DNA from: Bacteroidales bacterium
GTDB taxonomy: Bacteria > Bacteroidota > Bacteroidia > Bacteroidales > Muribaculaceae
Direction of reading: 5' to 3'
Assembly: GCA_029007645.1 (NCBI GenBank)
Contig: JAQXIE010000024.1
Location: 1-64,000 of the forward strand
Length of the DNA: 64,000 nt
The position numbers and the translations under genes were made by a program. How positions within the stretch are numbered: the stretch's first letter is position 1; each line of letters starts with the position of its first letter. Below are positions 6,991 through 16,963 of this stretch, piece by piece. Under the pieces are notes generated by a model that was given only the letters and a program-made list of their open reading frames with translations, made no database searches and was not told the DNA's origin.

Positions 6991-9309
6991 TTATTTTACG
7001 GCGTATTTCTTGCCGTTGACGATATAGATGCCGGGCTGAAGCGTTACGGTCACCGTATCCTCCACTACACCTGCCCATATCGTGATGCCCTGCAGCGATA
7101 CGACGCTGGCCTTGACAGGCTGTGTGCCGACATTGCGCAGGTTGATGCTGCCCTTTACCGGAGCCACTGCGAGTCCGTCAGCAGCAACGATATTCTCGAC
7201 GGCCGAGCCTTTCTTGAACTCGAATGTGTGGTTCTGCATGTCGAGCGTCACATCGTATGTGCCTGTATCCACATAGATATCCTCGACGATTGATGTGCCC
7301 TCCTGAGCGGCTCCATTGCTGGTGCCCATAATGTGCTTGATGGGGGATACATTCCATGTATTGTTGATGACGAACACGATTCGCGAAGGGTCGTTGTCCG
7401 AAGGTGTGCCGTTCAGCACCACCTTGTCCTTCCACACGCCGTTGCCGACGTAAGGAATGACTGTCCCGGAAGTTTCGCTCCAACCGCTTTTTACGGCGCT
7501 GCCGACTATCGAAATTGAGGTGACGGGAATAACCGTCACCTCATTTGTGCTTAAATCTACTCTTACGGCGGCTATCTGCTCGCTCGCGACTTTGTAGCCA
7601 TCGCCCTGTTTGTCAAGTTTGCCGTTCTTTACGCCGTACGAAACGGTCTCGCCGTTCTGTGCGACATCGATCCCGAAAGATCCGGGCTTCAGCTTGCCCC
7701 AGTATTCGTAGAGGTACATCTCGTCGCCGTTGATCACAAGCGGGGAAAGCTCGGTAGCCTCACCGCTTTCGGTGGCATCGCCGGTCATCGTCACCTTCGG
7801 ACCGGTGACCGGACCCGGCACCTGCCCCTCTTCCTTAAGACCCATCTGCGCGCTTACAACGCCCTTGGGAGGTACGGTGAAGGTATAGGAGCGTCCGTCT
7901 GCATAAACCTTGGCGTCGATGGCCTTATTTGATGTGTTGGTCAGCAGAATTGCCTGAGTGTTGTCGGGATTTACGAACGCCGAGTACTTCAGCCCCGAGG
8001 GGACGGTTCCGGTGGCGCTCACATGGTAGGCGCCCGGTTTTACGGCATCCGACGCATGGGCCATGATGTAATAATGCGAATTGTAGAGGTAGGACTTGTA
8101 CTGCGACTGGTCGATGTTGATCGCACCGTCGCAGGTGGTGCAACCGCCGGGACGGTTGGGACCGCGGTTCAGGTCAAGCATGAAGTTCCATACAATCGAA
8201 CCGACCATGCGGTTGTTCATGTTGTCGATCACCAGCTCGTTCATGTCGCGGGTCAGTGTGGCCATCAGGTCGCGGCCGTTGTTCCATGTGCCGATCGATG
8301 CCTCGGTAAACAGCAGTTCCTTGCTTTTACGGTTCACCACATTGGAGATGTCTTTCACGGAGCCGCCGTAGCTGTGCCAGCAGCTGCCCACAACCAGATC
8401 CGAACCCTTGAAGGTCGTGTTGTCCATCTTGTTGAAGCACAGGATGGGATAATTCCTCTCTTCGACCTTGTTGTCGTAATTGAAGTTATGGTCGAACAGG
8501 TAGATCTTGGTTTTCAGACCGGCTTCGTTCAGAGCGGGAGCCAGACCCTGGATCACGAAATCGGCCTGCTCTTCCCAGTGCATGTAGAGCGATGCGGAGT
8601 TGCCGGGGTTCAGGGGCTCGTTCTGGGGAGATATGGCATAGATATCGATGCCCTGATCCTTCATGGCGTTGATAAACTTGGCGAAGTACTCGCCATAGGT
8701 CTTGTAGTATTTGGGATTGAGGCGACCGCCTGTCCAGCTGTTGTATACTGTCGTCTGGCCGGGATCCTTGATTTTCATCCAGCGGGGGCTTGTCCAGGGT
8801 GCGGCGATAACCTTCAGACCGGGATTGATCTCCAGAATGCGTTTCAGCACGGGGATCACATATTTGGTTTCATCGGTGCTGAGAGCGAAGTTCTTCAGGG
8901 GGTTGTCGGCGGGGCCCTGCGTGTCGCACAGCGAGTATTCCTTGCTCGAGAAGTCATTGCAGCCCAGTGAGATGCGGACGTACGAAACGCCGTAGCCGTC
9001 TTTGGGCGAGAAGGTCTTGCGCAGCAGCTTGTCCTGAGCCTCCTTGGGCATGCTCAGGATGTTCTTGCATGAGGCGTAAGTGATTGCGTAACCGAATCCG
9101 TCGATCTTCTGGTTGCGCGTGTCGCTAAGCACGATGGCATTCTGCTGACTGGCCCGGTCGTCGGCTTTGACATAAGCCGACTGCAGCGACTGCATGCGGT
9201 CGCCCGACGTGGTCAGCGTGTGCGCCCATTGGGCGTAAGCTCCCGGGGATGAAACTATGCCGATTGCCACGGCCAGTATCGCTCCGGCGGTTGATTTGTT
9301 CATCTTCAT
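6991..9309 (-). CDS. GH30 family glycosidase (glucosylceramidase / beta-1,6-glucanase-like) with SusE/F-like module and C-terminal sorting-like tail
   Basis: 'KIDGFGYAITYASCKNI', 'ISPQNEPLNPGNSASLYMHWEEQADFV', 'LLFTEASIGTWNNG'; likely start MKMNKSTAGAILAVAIG at 9309 (ORF extends to 9360). Confidence 0.85.
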   Translation of the reverse strand: MKMNKSTAGAILAVAIGIVSSPGAYAQWAHTLTTSGDRMQSLQSAYVKADDRASQQNAIVLSDTRNQKIDGFGYAITYASCKNILSMPKEAQDKLLRKTFSPKDGYGVSYVRISLGCNDFSSKEYSLCDTQGPADNPLKNFALSTDETKYVIPVLKRILEINPGLKVIAAPWTSPRWMKIKDPGQTTVYNSWTGGRLNPKYYKTYGEYFAKFINAMKDQGIDIYAISPQNEPLNPGNSASLYMHWEEQADFVIQGLAPALNEAGLKTKIYLFDHNFNYDNKVEERNYPILCFNKMDNTTFKGSDLVVGSCWHSYGGSVKDISNVVNRKSKELLFTEASIGTWNNGRDLMATLTRDMNELVIDNMNNRMVGSIVWNFMLDLNRGPNRPGGCTTCDGAINIDQSQYKSYLYNSHYYIMAHASDAVKPGAYHVSATGTVPSGLKYSAFVNPDNTQAILLTNTSNKAIDAKVYADGRSYTFTVPPKGVVSAQMGLKEEGQVPGPVTGPKVTMTGDATESGEATELSPLVINGDEMYLYEYWGKLKPGSFGIDVAQNGETVSYGVKNGKLDKQGDGYKVASEQIAAVRVDLSTNEVTVIPVTSISIVGSAVKSGWSETSGTVIPYVGNGVWKDKVVLNGTPSDNDPSRIVFVINNTWNVSPIKHIMGTSNGAAQEGTSIVEDIYVDTGTYDVTLDMQNHTFEFKKGSAVENIVAADGLAVAPVKGSINLRNVGTQPVKASVVSLQGITIWAGVVEDTVTVTLQPGIYIVNGKKYAVK

Positions 9310-9337
9310 GATATTTAAGTTAGTCGTATTTTTGGGT

Positions 9338-9805
9338 TCATTTCGACGCCGCGGCATCAAGAAGTGCCTTAAGCTGCACCTCGTCCGCGCCCTCTATTCT
9401 GCCTGCAGGTTTGCCGTCGGCCGACAATATTATAAAGGTCGGAACGGCACGGATACCGTACTGATCGGCAAGAGCCGGCTCGGCGTCTACGTCAATATAA
9501 CGGAATTTTACCTTTCCTTTGTATTCCTGCTCCATTTCATGAACTCGGGGAGCGATGGCTTTGCATGGTCCGCACCATGTGGCCGAGAAATCCAACAGGG
9601 TAGGAAGCGATTCGTTTGTAATGGCCTCCGCTTTCGGAGCAGCTTGGGCTGCTGAATCGGCTTGGGCTTCCGGAGCGGCTTGGGCTGCCTGTACAGTCAC
9701 GCTGTCGGTGTCCGCAGCAACGGCCTCGGATTTGTTTCCATTGGAACTGCAGGCTGTCACTGCTAATGATAATAAGGTTAACGAAAGAAACTTAAAAATT
9801 CTCAT
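9338..9805 (-). CDS. Thioredoxin-fold lipoprotein
   Basis: Lipobox LAVTACSS; Ala/Gln/Glu-rich linker; WCGPCKAIAP active site; 'AVPTFIIL'. Confidence 0.88.
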   Translation of the reverse strand: MRIFKFLSLTLLSLAVTACSSNGNKSEAVAADTDSVTVQAAQAAPEAQADSAAQAAPKAEAITNESLPTLLDFSATWCGPCKAIAPRVHEMEQEYKGKVKFRYIDVDAEPALADQYGIRAVPTFIILSADGKPAGRIEGADEVQLKALLDAAASK

Positions 9806-10737
9806 TCTTTGTTAAATAGAGTTGTGGACAAATATCTTTCACCGGTATCGGGAAGCAATGCGACGATTGTCTTTCCTTTGTTCTCCGGTTTTTTTGCTTC
9901 TTTTAATGCGGCCGACAGTGCGGCGCCCGAGGAGATTCCGACCAGCAGCCCTTCGCTGGCGGCCAGCATCCGGGCTCCTTCGAAGGCTTCATCGTTGCTG
10001 ATGCCTGCAACCTCATCGACTATGGCCGGATCATAGTTGCGCGGAACGAATCCGGCTCCAATTCCCTGAATCTTGTGAGGTCCAGGTTTGCCTCCTTCAA
10101 GCACCGGAGACGCCGAAGGTTCCACGGCGACGATCCGTACCGACGGATTATGCTTTTTCAATGCGCGGCCCGTTCCCGTGACTGTGCCGCCGGTTCCGAC
10201 GCCGGCTACGAAGATGTCTACGTTGCCGTCAGTATCGGCCCATATTTCTTCGCCTGTGGTCTCGAAGTGGATTTCAGGATTTGCCGGATTGTCGAACTGT
10301 CCCAGAATCACGGCTCCGGGTATGGACTCCTGAAGTTCCCGAGCCCGGGCTATGGATCCGTTCATGCCATCCTTTCCGGATGTCAGTATAAGTTCCGCTC
10401 CGTAGGCCTCAAGCAGTTTGCGTCGTTCCTCCGACATCGTTTCCGGCATTGTCAGAATCACCCTGTAACCCTTGAGACGTCCGATCCATGCCAACCCGAT
10501 GCCGGTGTTGCCGCTGGTGGGTTCTATAATGGTGCTTCCCGGTTTCAGAACGCCTCGTTTCTCGGCATCTGTTATCATGGAGTAAGCCGCCCGGTCCTTC
10601 GCGCTGCCCCCGGGATTGAAACCTTCAATCTTGACAAGCACGCGGGCCTGAAGTCCATGCTCTTTCTCGATGTTCCGCAGCTCCATCAACGGAGTGTGGC
10701 CGATCATCGATATCAGGTTAGGGTGAATGTTTGACAT
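9802..10737 (-). CDS. cysK: Cysteine synthase A
   Basis: 'VLVKIEGFNPGGSAKDRAA', 'EPTSGNTGIGLAWIG', 'GTGGTVTGTGRALK'. Confidence 0.93.
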   Translation of the reverse strand: MSNIHPNLISMIGHTPLMELRNIEKEHGLQARVLVKIEGFNPGGSAKDRAAYSMITDAEKRGVLKPGSTIIEPTSGNTGIGLAWIGRLKGYRVILTMPETMSEERRKLLEAYGAELILTSGKDGMNGSIARARELQESIPGAVILGQFDNPANPEIHFETTGEEIWADTDGNVDIFVAGVGTGGTVTGTGRALKKHNPSVRIVAVEPSASPVLEGGKPGPHKIQGIGAGFVPRNYDPAIVDEVAGISNDEAFEGARMLAASEGLLVGISSGAALSAALKEAKKPENKGKTIVALLPDTGERYLSTTLFNKE

Positions 10738-10787
10738 AGCTTAAATTATATAATTATAGACAACAATTACAGAATAGCTCACATGAA

Positions 10788-11699
10788 TCAAACATCCTGA
10801 CCGGATTCCGCGGGCTGGGACGTTTCAGCCTTGTGCTGCAGGATTCTGGAGTAGGGCGGAACGGAATGCGTGAGCCAGACGTTGCCGCCGATTACCGAAT
10901 TGTGGCCTACCGTGATGCGTCCCAGAATCGATGAATTGGAATATATGGTCACATAATCCTCAATAATGGGATGGCGCGGCACATTGACGGGATGGCCTTC
11001 GCTGTCGAGCGCAAAGTTCTTGGCACCGAGAGTCACGCCTTGATACAGGGTGACATGGTTGCCGATAATGCATGTTTCGCCAATCACGACTCCCGTGCCG
11101 TGGTCGATGGCGAAATATTCGCCGATTTCGGCGCCCGGATTGATGTCGATGCCGGTTGTGGAATGTGCCAGCTCGGTGATGACACGGGGTATCACAGGAA
11201 TGCCGAGTTTGTGGAGCTCATGGGCCGACCGGTAATGCGCCATGGCATCGACAATAGGGTAGCTCAGTATAACCTCGGCGTAATTGTCGGCGGCCGGATC
11301 GTTTAGATACATCGCCTCGACATCGGTGTAGAGCAACCGCTTGATTTTCGGCAGTGTATCGATGAATTGCAGCGAGAGGGCGGCGGCGTTTTCAGTGATT
11401 CGGTCGGAATCCGATTTATTGAAACGCTGGGCGCGCCTTATCTCCGTTGTGAGCAGCGTATTCAGCTCGTCGATATTGACACCGAGATAATAGGAGCGTA
11501 TTTCGCCCATGTTGCGCCGGCAGTCGAAAAAGTCCGGGAAAACCAGCGCTTTGACCAGCGCTACTATGCGGCGAAGCCGGTCGACCGACGGAAATGACCC
11601 GTCACCGCATGGAATCATTCTCGATTCGAGATCGGAAAGTTCCGACAATTCCCTTACATTACGGCTTAAAGTCTCGTTTATGTCGGCTCGATTACTCAT
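10788..11699 (-). CDS. cysE: Serine O-acetyltransferase
   Basis: Left-handed beta-helix motifs 'TGIDINPGAEIGEYFAIDHGTGVVIGETCIIGNHVTLYQGVTLG'. Confidence 0.88.
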   Translation of the reverse strand: MSNRADINETLSRNVRELSELSDLESRMIPCGDGSFPSVDRLRRIVALVKALVFPDFFDCRRNMGEIRSYYLGVNIDELNTLLTTEIRRAQRFNKSDSDRITENAAALSLQFIDTLPKIKRLLYTDVEAMYLNDPAADNYAEVILSYPIVDAMAHYRSAHELHKLGIPVIPRVITELAHSTTGIDINPGAEIGEYFAIDHGTGVVIGETCIIGNHVTLYQGVTLGAKNFALDSEGHPVNVPRHPIIEDYVTIYSNSSILGRITVGHNSVIGGNVWLTHSVPPYSRILQHKAETSQPAESGQDV

Positions 11700-11839
11700 T
11701 ATAATATTTTTGTTTTAGTCACAAAAATATAAAATTTAATCTATATGGCAAAATTACACCTCTCGGCGCATTTCGCTGCCTGCGCCGGCAATTGCTGAAT
11801 ATCAAGGGGACAATAGTTGTCAGTTTCACGCTTTTTGAC

Positions 11840-11847
11840 TAACTTTG
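11840..11847 (+). promoter_or_regulatory. Predicted -7 element (TAACTTTG) upstream of pfp
   Basis: TAACTTTGCA matches the recurring element in this window; -33 element is weak (TTGT at 11817). Confidence 0.5.
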
Positions 11848-11942
11848 CAATCGAATTGTGCCCGGCGGCTTGCATGGCCGGAGCACAGTACGAAAACAAG
11901 CCACACAATTAAAACAAACGATAAAATTATCCTACCCAACGC

Positions 11943-13598
11943 ATGAAAAAGAGTGCACTTCAGAAGGTTCGCGCCGATTATCAGCCGAAACTTCCCAAGA
12001 CCCTGCAGGGATCTGTAAAGCTGAAGATGGGAGCCCCCACCGAGTCAGTAGCCAACCAGGATGAAATCAAAGCTCTGTTCCCTCACACCTACGGACTGCC
12101 TGTAGTAGAGTTCGAGCATGACGATAATCCTGTCCGCGTAGAAGAGCCGTTCAACGTCGGCATCATCCTTTCGGGTGGTCAGGCCCCCGGCGGCCACAAT
12201 GTGGTCAGCGGTATCTTCGACGGCCTTAAGAAACTCAACAAGGAGAACCGCCTCTACGGCTTCCTGATGGGCCCCGCCGGTTTCATCAACCACCAGTACA
12301 TGGAACTGACTGCCGGAATTATCAAGGATTACCGCAACACCGGCGGTTTCGACATTATCGGTTCCGGCCGTACCAAGCTGGAAAACCCCGATCAGTTCGA
12401 CAGCGGTCTTAAGATTCTGAAGGAACTTAATATCAAGGCGCTCGTAATCATCGGCGGCGACGACTCCAATACCAACGCTGCCGTTCTTGCCGAGTATTAC
12501 AAGAACATCGGCGCAGACATTCAGGTGATCGGTGTTCCCAAGACCATCGATGGCGACCTGAAGAACGAGTGGATCGAGACCTCCTTCGGTTTCGATACCG
12601 CCTGCAAGGTCTACAGCGAGGTTATCGGTAACATCCAGCGTGACTGCAACTCGGCCAAGAAGTATTATCACTTCATCAAGCTGATGGGCCGTTCCGCATC
12701 GCACATCGCTTTGGAATGCGCTCTCGAGACTCAGCCCAACATCTGCCTGATCTCCGAGGAAGTTCTTGCCAAGAAAATGACTCTTGACAACATCGTCAAC
12801 TATATCTGCTACGTTATCAGCGAGCGCGCCAAGATGGGCTGGAACTTCGGTACCGTCCTGATTCCCGAAGGCCTGATCGAGTTCATCCCCTCGATGAAGG
12901 ATCTGATTGCCGAACTCAATGACGTGATCGAAGCCAATCAGGCTGAACTGGATCTGCTTACTCCCGACGAGAAGCTGGAGAAGATCCAGGGACTGCTGTC
13001 ACCGGCCAATGCCGAGCTCTACGCAAGCCTGCCCAAGGGTATCGCCCTTCAGCTCAGCCTCGAGCGCGACAGCCACGGCAACGTTCAGGTTTCTCTGATC
13101 GAAACCGAGAGCCTCCTCAGCGAGATGGTGGCCAAGCGCCTTAACGAGATGGCCGAAGCCGGTGAGTACAGCGGCAAGTTCGCTGCCCAGCACCACTTCT
13201 TCGGTTACGAAGGCCGTTGCGCCGATCCTACCAACTTCGACGCCGATTACACTTATTCGCTCGGTTACAACGCTGCTATGCTGATCAATTCCGGTGTCAC
13301 CGGTTACATGTCGAGCGTACGTAACCTCACCGAGCCCAGCGACAAGTGGATCGCCGGCGGTATTCCTATCACCATGATGATGAACATGGAGCGCCGCAAG
13401 GGCGAGATGAAGCCTGTGATCCAGAAGGCTCTCGTAAACCTCAACGGCCGTCCCTACCTGAAGTACGCTTCCATGCGCGAGACTCTGGCCCTGAATACTC
13501 TCTATCAGTATCCCGGTCCCATACAGTACTTCGGTCCCGCCGAGATCTGCGACCGTCCTTCGATGACTCTGCTCCTCGAGCACGGCAAGGAAATCTGA
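11943..13598 (+). CDS. pfp: Diphosphate--fructose-6-phosphate 1-phosphotransferase
   Basis: 'GIILSGGQAPGGHNVVSGIFDGL', 'IGGDDSNTNAAVLAEYYK', 'GVPKTIDGDLKN'. Confidence 0.93.
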   Translation: MKKSALQKVRADYQPKLPKTLQGSVKLKMGAPTESVANQDEIKALFPHTYGLPVVEFEHDDNPVRVEEPFNVGIILSGGQAPGGHNVVSGIFDGLKKLNKENRLYGFLMGPAGFINHQYMELTAGIIKDYRNTGGFDIIGSGRTKLENPDQFDSGLKILKELNIKALVIIGGDDSNTNAAVLAEYYKNIGADIQVIGVPKTIDGDLKNEWIETSFGFDTACKVYSEVIGNIQRDCNSAKKYYHFIKLMGRSASHIALECALETQPNICLISEEVLAKKMTLDNIVNYICYVISERAKMGWNFGTVLIPEGLIEFIPSMKDLIAELNDVIEANQAELDLLTPDEKLEKIQGLLSPANAELYASLPKGIALQLSLERDSHGNVQVSLIETESLLSEMVAKRLNEMAEAGEYSGKFAAQHHFFGYEGRCADPTNFDADYTYSLGYNAAMLINSGVTGYMSSVRNLTEPSDKWIAGGIPITMMMNMERRKGEMKPVIQKALVNLNGRPYLKYASMRETLALNTLYQYPGPIQYFGPAEICDRPSMTLLLEHGKEI

Positions 13599-13610
13599 TC
13601 TGAAAACAAC

Positions 13611-13660
13611 ACGACATAAAAAAGCAGCGTTCCGCCCGGAACGCTGCTTTTTTATGTCGT
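13611..13660. terminator. Perfect 24-bp-stem bidirectional terminator
   Basis: acgacataaaaaagcagcgttccg-cc-cggaacgctgcttttttatgtcgt. Confidence 0.9.
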
Positions 13661-13678
13661 AGTGCTGTTTGAATCCGA

Positions 13679-16600
13679 TTATTTCATCAGCGACCGGACG
13701 GCCTTTTCAAGCTGCATGTCGTGTCCCTGCAGTTCGTCGGCAGGATCATTGTAGACTTCGATGTCCGGGTTGAGCTGTACGTTCTCAAGGGGTCGGCCGT
13801 TCAGATCGGCATTCGTGACTTGCGGGATGCCGAACACGATATCGGGATCTATCTGAGTCTCCCACCATACGGCAGTCATCGTCCCGGGCACGGGAGCTCC
13901 GACCAGTTTGCCCAGTCCCAATGTCTTATAGGTATACGGGCTGCCGTGCGCATCGCTGTAATTTCCTTCGTTCACAAGCATTGCCGACGGCTTGTACCAC
14001 TGCGAGAAGGGTTCCGAGCCGATATAGCGTCCTCGCGGCATGAACCTGACATATTCCCTGCCTCCGAGCAGCACGGCCAGGTCGTTGTGCAGCCAACCGC
14101 CTCCGTTCCATCGCGTGTCGACCACCACAGCATCGCAATTGCGGTATTTGCCCAACAGTCGGTCATAAACCGTCCGGAAACTCGGGGAATCCATTCCGCG
14201 GACATGCACGTAACCGATCCGTCCATTTGAGATGGAATCCACAAAGCGCTCGTTATTTTCCACCCAGCGGTTGTAAAGCAACTCGTTCATGGCACTCCGG
14301 CTCAACGGCTTTATGGTAAGCGTATCGGTCTTGCCCGAAGTACGGAGGATATTCAGCAGCGTCTTGCGGCCAGCTTTCCCTTCGAGTAGGGGATAGTAGT
14401 CGGTGTCGGCAATGATCTTGTCTCCGTCGATGGCGGTGATGATGTCGCCGGGCTTGACCGAGGCCTTGCGGCTTGCAAGGGGAGACCCCGAGACTACCTC
14501 CGCGATTTTCAGACCGTCGCCGTCGTAGGTTTCATCGAAGAACGCACCCAGTTCGGCTGTGTTCATTTCAGCTCCGTCGGCGTAGTATCGGCCGCCGGTA
14601 TGCGATGCGTTGAGCTCGCCCAAAAGCTCGCTGAGCAGGATGGCGAAGTCCTGTGAATTGGAAATGTAAGGCAGGAATTCACGGTAATGCTTGCCGTAAT
14701 ATTCCCAGTCGACTCCATGGAGATTCACATCGTAGAATTTATCCTTGACCTGACGGACAGCGTGATCGTAGATATACTCCCGTTCCAGCGAAGGATGCCT
14801 GTCGTAGGCGGCTTCGAATTCCACGGGCTCGGCTGTGCCTTTGTCCACATCGAGTTTCTTGATACCGCGTCCGCTGAACACGAACAGATTGTCACCCTTC
14901 TTGTCCGACAGGATGCTTCCGCGCACATCTTTGATCACCACCTTGTTGTCGCCTTTCAGAAGATTGCGCTCTATCAGATTGTTTCCTCCCTCGGCGGCGC
15001 CAGCTATATAATACAGCTTGTCGCCTTTGGGTGTCAGATAATAATCGTTCAGGGATACCGATGTATCGGTCAGCCGTTTCATGCGGTGCCGGCGACCGTC
15101 AAGGTCGAACACTACCGGCTTTGAGTCGGCCTTCGATTGCTTCTTGCCGGACTTCGATTTGCCTTTGCCGGCTTTATCCTTGTCTGTTTTATCCTTATCC
15201 GAGTCTTTCTCCTTTTCGGACTCCGCCTTCAGATTGAATTCTTCCTCCGAAACATTGAAATTGTCCCATGCTTCCTGTTCAAGCGCCATCAGGATAATGT
15301 CGTCCTGGTTGCCCCAGCTTCCATGGCTCTTCATACCGAACATTCCCGTTCCGTAGGTGACGGCTTTGCCATCCAACGCCCATTTGGCGGCATAATCGGA
15401 ATAACCGCTCTCGGTAAGGTCAACCGTTTCCGAACCATCGGCCTTGACTATGGCCACATCGGTATTGTTCCAGCCTCCATCTCCTATATAGGATATGAGC
15501 AGCCAGTTGCTGTCCGGACTCCATTCGAACGGAACATCCCCGTCGCTGTAGGAATAATTGTATTTGCCGTCGAGTGCGGTGTTGACCTTTTTCGTCTTCA
15601 CATCAATCACCTTCAGTTCAACCCTGTCTTCGAGGAATGCGACTTTCTTGCCGTCAGGGCTGTAAGCGGGCTGTTGTGCCGGTTTGTCGCTCTTGTACAG
15701 AGGCTTTTCCTCAATTTCGGTGGCATAGGCGAAATGTTTCTCCGCCGGATTCTTGATCTCGGCCGTAAACAGCTGCCATATCCCGTCGCGGTCGGAATCA
15801 TATACCAGACTGCGTCCGTCGGGCGAGAAACTTACACAGCGTTCCTGAGCCGGAGTATTGGTGATGCGTCGGGTAGTCTTGTATTTGGCGTCGGTTACAT
15901 ATATGTCTCCGCGAATCACAATCGCCAGTTCCTTGCCGTCGGGCGATACCGCCATGTTCGAAGCGCCGCTCGTCACATATTTCTTCACGCGGTCGGAATC
16001 ATACATGTCGGCCGTGATGTTGACCTTCAGTTTCTGTGGTTCCCCGCCGTCGCGCAGCGTATAGAGGTCGCCGTCCTGACTGAAGGCCATCGTTCCGTTA
16101 TCGGCTATCGAAAGCGTCCGCACCGGATTTTGCTTGAAGCCGGTAAGCTGTCGTCTGTTCTTTCCATCCGTATCCGATGCCCATACGTTGAGTGTGCCGT
16201 CCTGTTCGCTCAGATAGTAATAGCCGTTGCCCTTCGGATTCCATACGGGACTCATGTCGTGGCCGTTGAAATCAGTCAGTTTCTGATACTTTCCGTTGTC
16301 GTAGAGCCATACGTCGCATGTTCCGGAACTGCGTTCATGCTTTCGCATGACATCTTCCAGGCCCTTCTTGTCCTGATAAAGTATGCGGCCATCCTTGCCG
16401 ACGCTTGCCGACATCATCGGGAGCGAAAGGAACATCCGGGGTCTCGGACTGGGCTTGGTGATGTTTACGGCATAAGTGCGGTTCAGGCGAGTGGGCATCC
16501 TCGACGACTCGCGCGACGGATTGACGGCCGACTGATAGATCACGGTCTCCTGATCCAGGAATGCCACCGGCGTTTCATCGGCTGAATTCGTGGTGATACG

Positions 16601-16900
16601 TTTCGGCGTGCCACCGCTGGCACTGACGGCGTAGAGGTCCATGCTGCCCTCGCGCGAGGAGCTGAATACCAGCGTCTTGCTGTCCGGACTCCAGACGGGC
16701 GACGTGTTGTAGGAATTGCCGGCCGTGATGCGGTTGGCGTTGCCTCCGGCAACCGGAACCGTGAAGATATCGCCCTTGTATGTGAAGGCTATCGTCGTGC
16801 CGTCGGGCGATATGGCTGCGTTCCTGAGCCAGCGGGGTGTCTCGGCCATTCCTCCCGCGGCTATGGCGCAGCACATCAGGGTTAAGAGTGATTTTTTCAT
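13679..16900 (-). CDS. Tricorn-like S41 peptidase (beta-propeller + PDZ + C-terminal protease)
   Basis: TolB/tricorn propeller repeats, PDZ 'SVKPGDIITAIDGDKI', 'DAVVVDTRWNGGGWLHNDLAVLLGG'; signal peptide. Confidence 0.88.
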   Translation of the reverse strand: MKKSLLTLMCCAIAAGGMAETPRWLRNAAISPDGTTIAFTYKGDIFTVPVAGGNANRITAGNSYNTSPVWSPDSKTLVFSSSREGSMDLYAVSASGGTPKRITTNSADETPVAFLDQETVIYQSAVNPSRESSRMPTRLNRTYAVNITKPSPRPRMFLSLPMMSASVGKDGRILYQDKKGLEDVMRKHERSSGTCDVWLYDNGKYQKLTDFNGHDMSPVWNPKGNGYYYLSEQDGTLNVWASDTDGKNRRQLTGFKQNPVRTLSIADNGTMAFSQDGDLYTLRDGGEPQKLKVNITADMYDSDRVKKYVTSGASNMAVSPDGKELAIVIRGDIYVTDAKYKTTRRITNTPAQERCVSFSPDGRSLVYDSDRDGIWQLFTAEIKNPAEKHFAYATEIEEKPLYKSDKPAQQPAYSPDGKKVAFLEDRVELKVIDVKTKKVNTALDGKYNYSYSDGDVPFEWSPDSNWLLISYIGDGGWNNTDVAIVKADGSETVDLTESGYSDYAAKWALDGKAVTYGTGMFGMKSHGSWGNQDDIILMALEQEAWDNFNVSEEEFNLKAESEKEKDSDKDKTDKDKAGKGKSKSGKKQSKADSKPVVFDLDGRRHRMKRLTDTSVSLNDYYLTPKGDKLYYIAGAAEGGNNLIERNLLKGDNKVVIKDVRGSILSDKKGDNLFVFSGRGIKKLDVDKGTAEPVEFEAAYDRHPSLEREYIYDHAVRQVKDKFYDVNLHGVDWEYYGKHYREFLPYISNSQDFAILLSELLGELNASHTGGRYYADGAEMNTAELGAFFDETYDGDGLKIAEVVSGSPLASRKASVKPGDIITAIDGDKIIADTDYYPLLEGKAGRKTLLNILRTSGKTDTLTIKPLSRSAMNELLYNRWVENNERFVDSISNGRIGYVHVRGMDSPSFRTVYDRLLGKYRNCDAVVVDTRWNGGGWLHNDLAVLLGGREYVRFMPRGRYIGSEPFSQWYKPSAMLVNEGNYSDAHGSPYTYKTLGLGKLVGAPVPGTMTAVWWETQIDPDIVFGIPQVTNADLNGRPLENVQLNPDIEVYNDPADELQGHDMQLEKAVRSLMK

Positions 16901-16963
16901 TTTGCTTATTTATCTTTTCATTTAACCTTTCATAAATTATTGGCGAATATCAGTAAATTTCGT

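Noticed and set aside
8023-8970. 315-aa plus-strand ORF opposite GH30
   Set aside because: Antisense shadow ORF with Val/His-rich low-information composition.
9630-9700. Repeated 'gcttgggctg' motifs in the thioredoxin gene as a DNA repeat element
   Set aside because: They encode the Ala/Gln/Glu-rich linker in frame and are explained as low-complexity coding sequence.
15137-16585. 482-aa plus-strand ORF opposite the tricorn-like gene
   Set aside because: Fully antisense to a well-supported gene, no recognisable domain; typical of antisense frames in this coding sequence.
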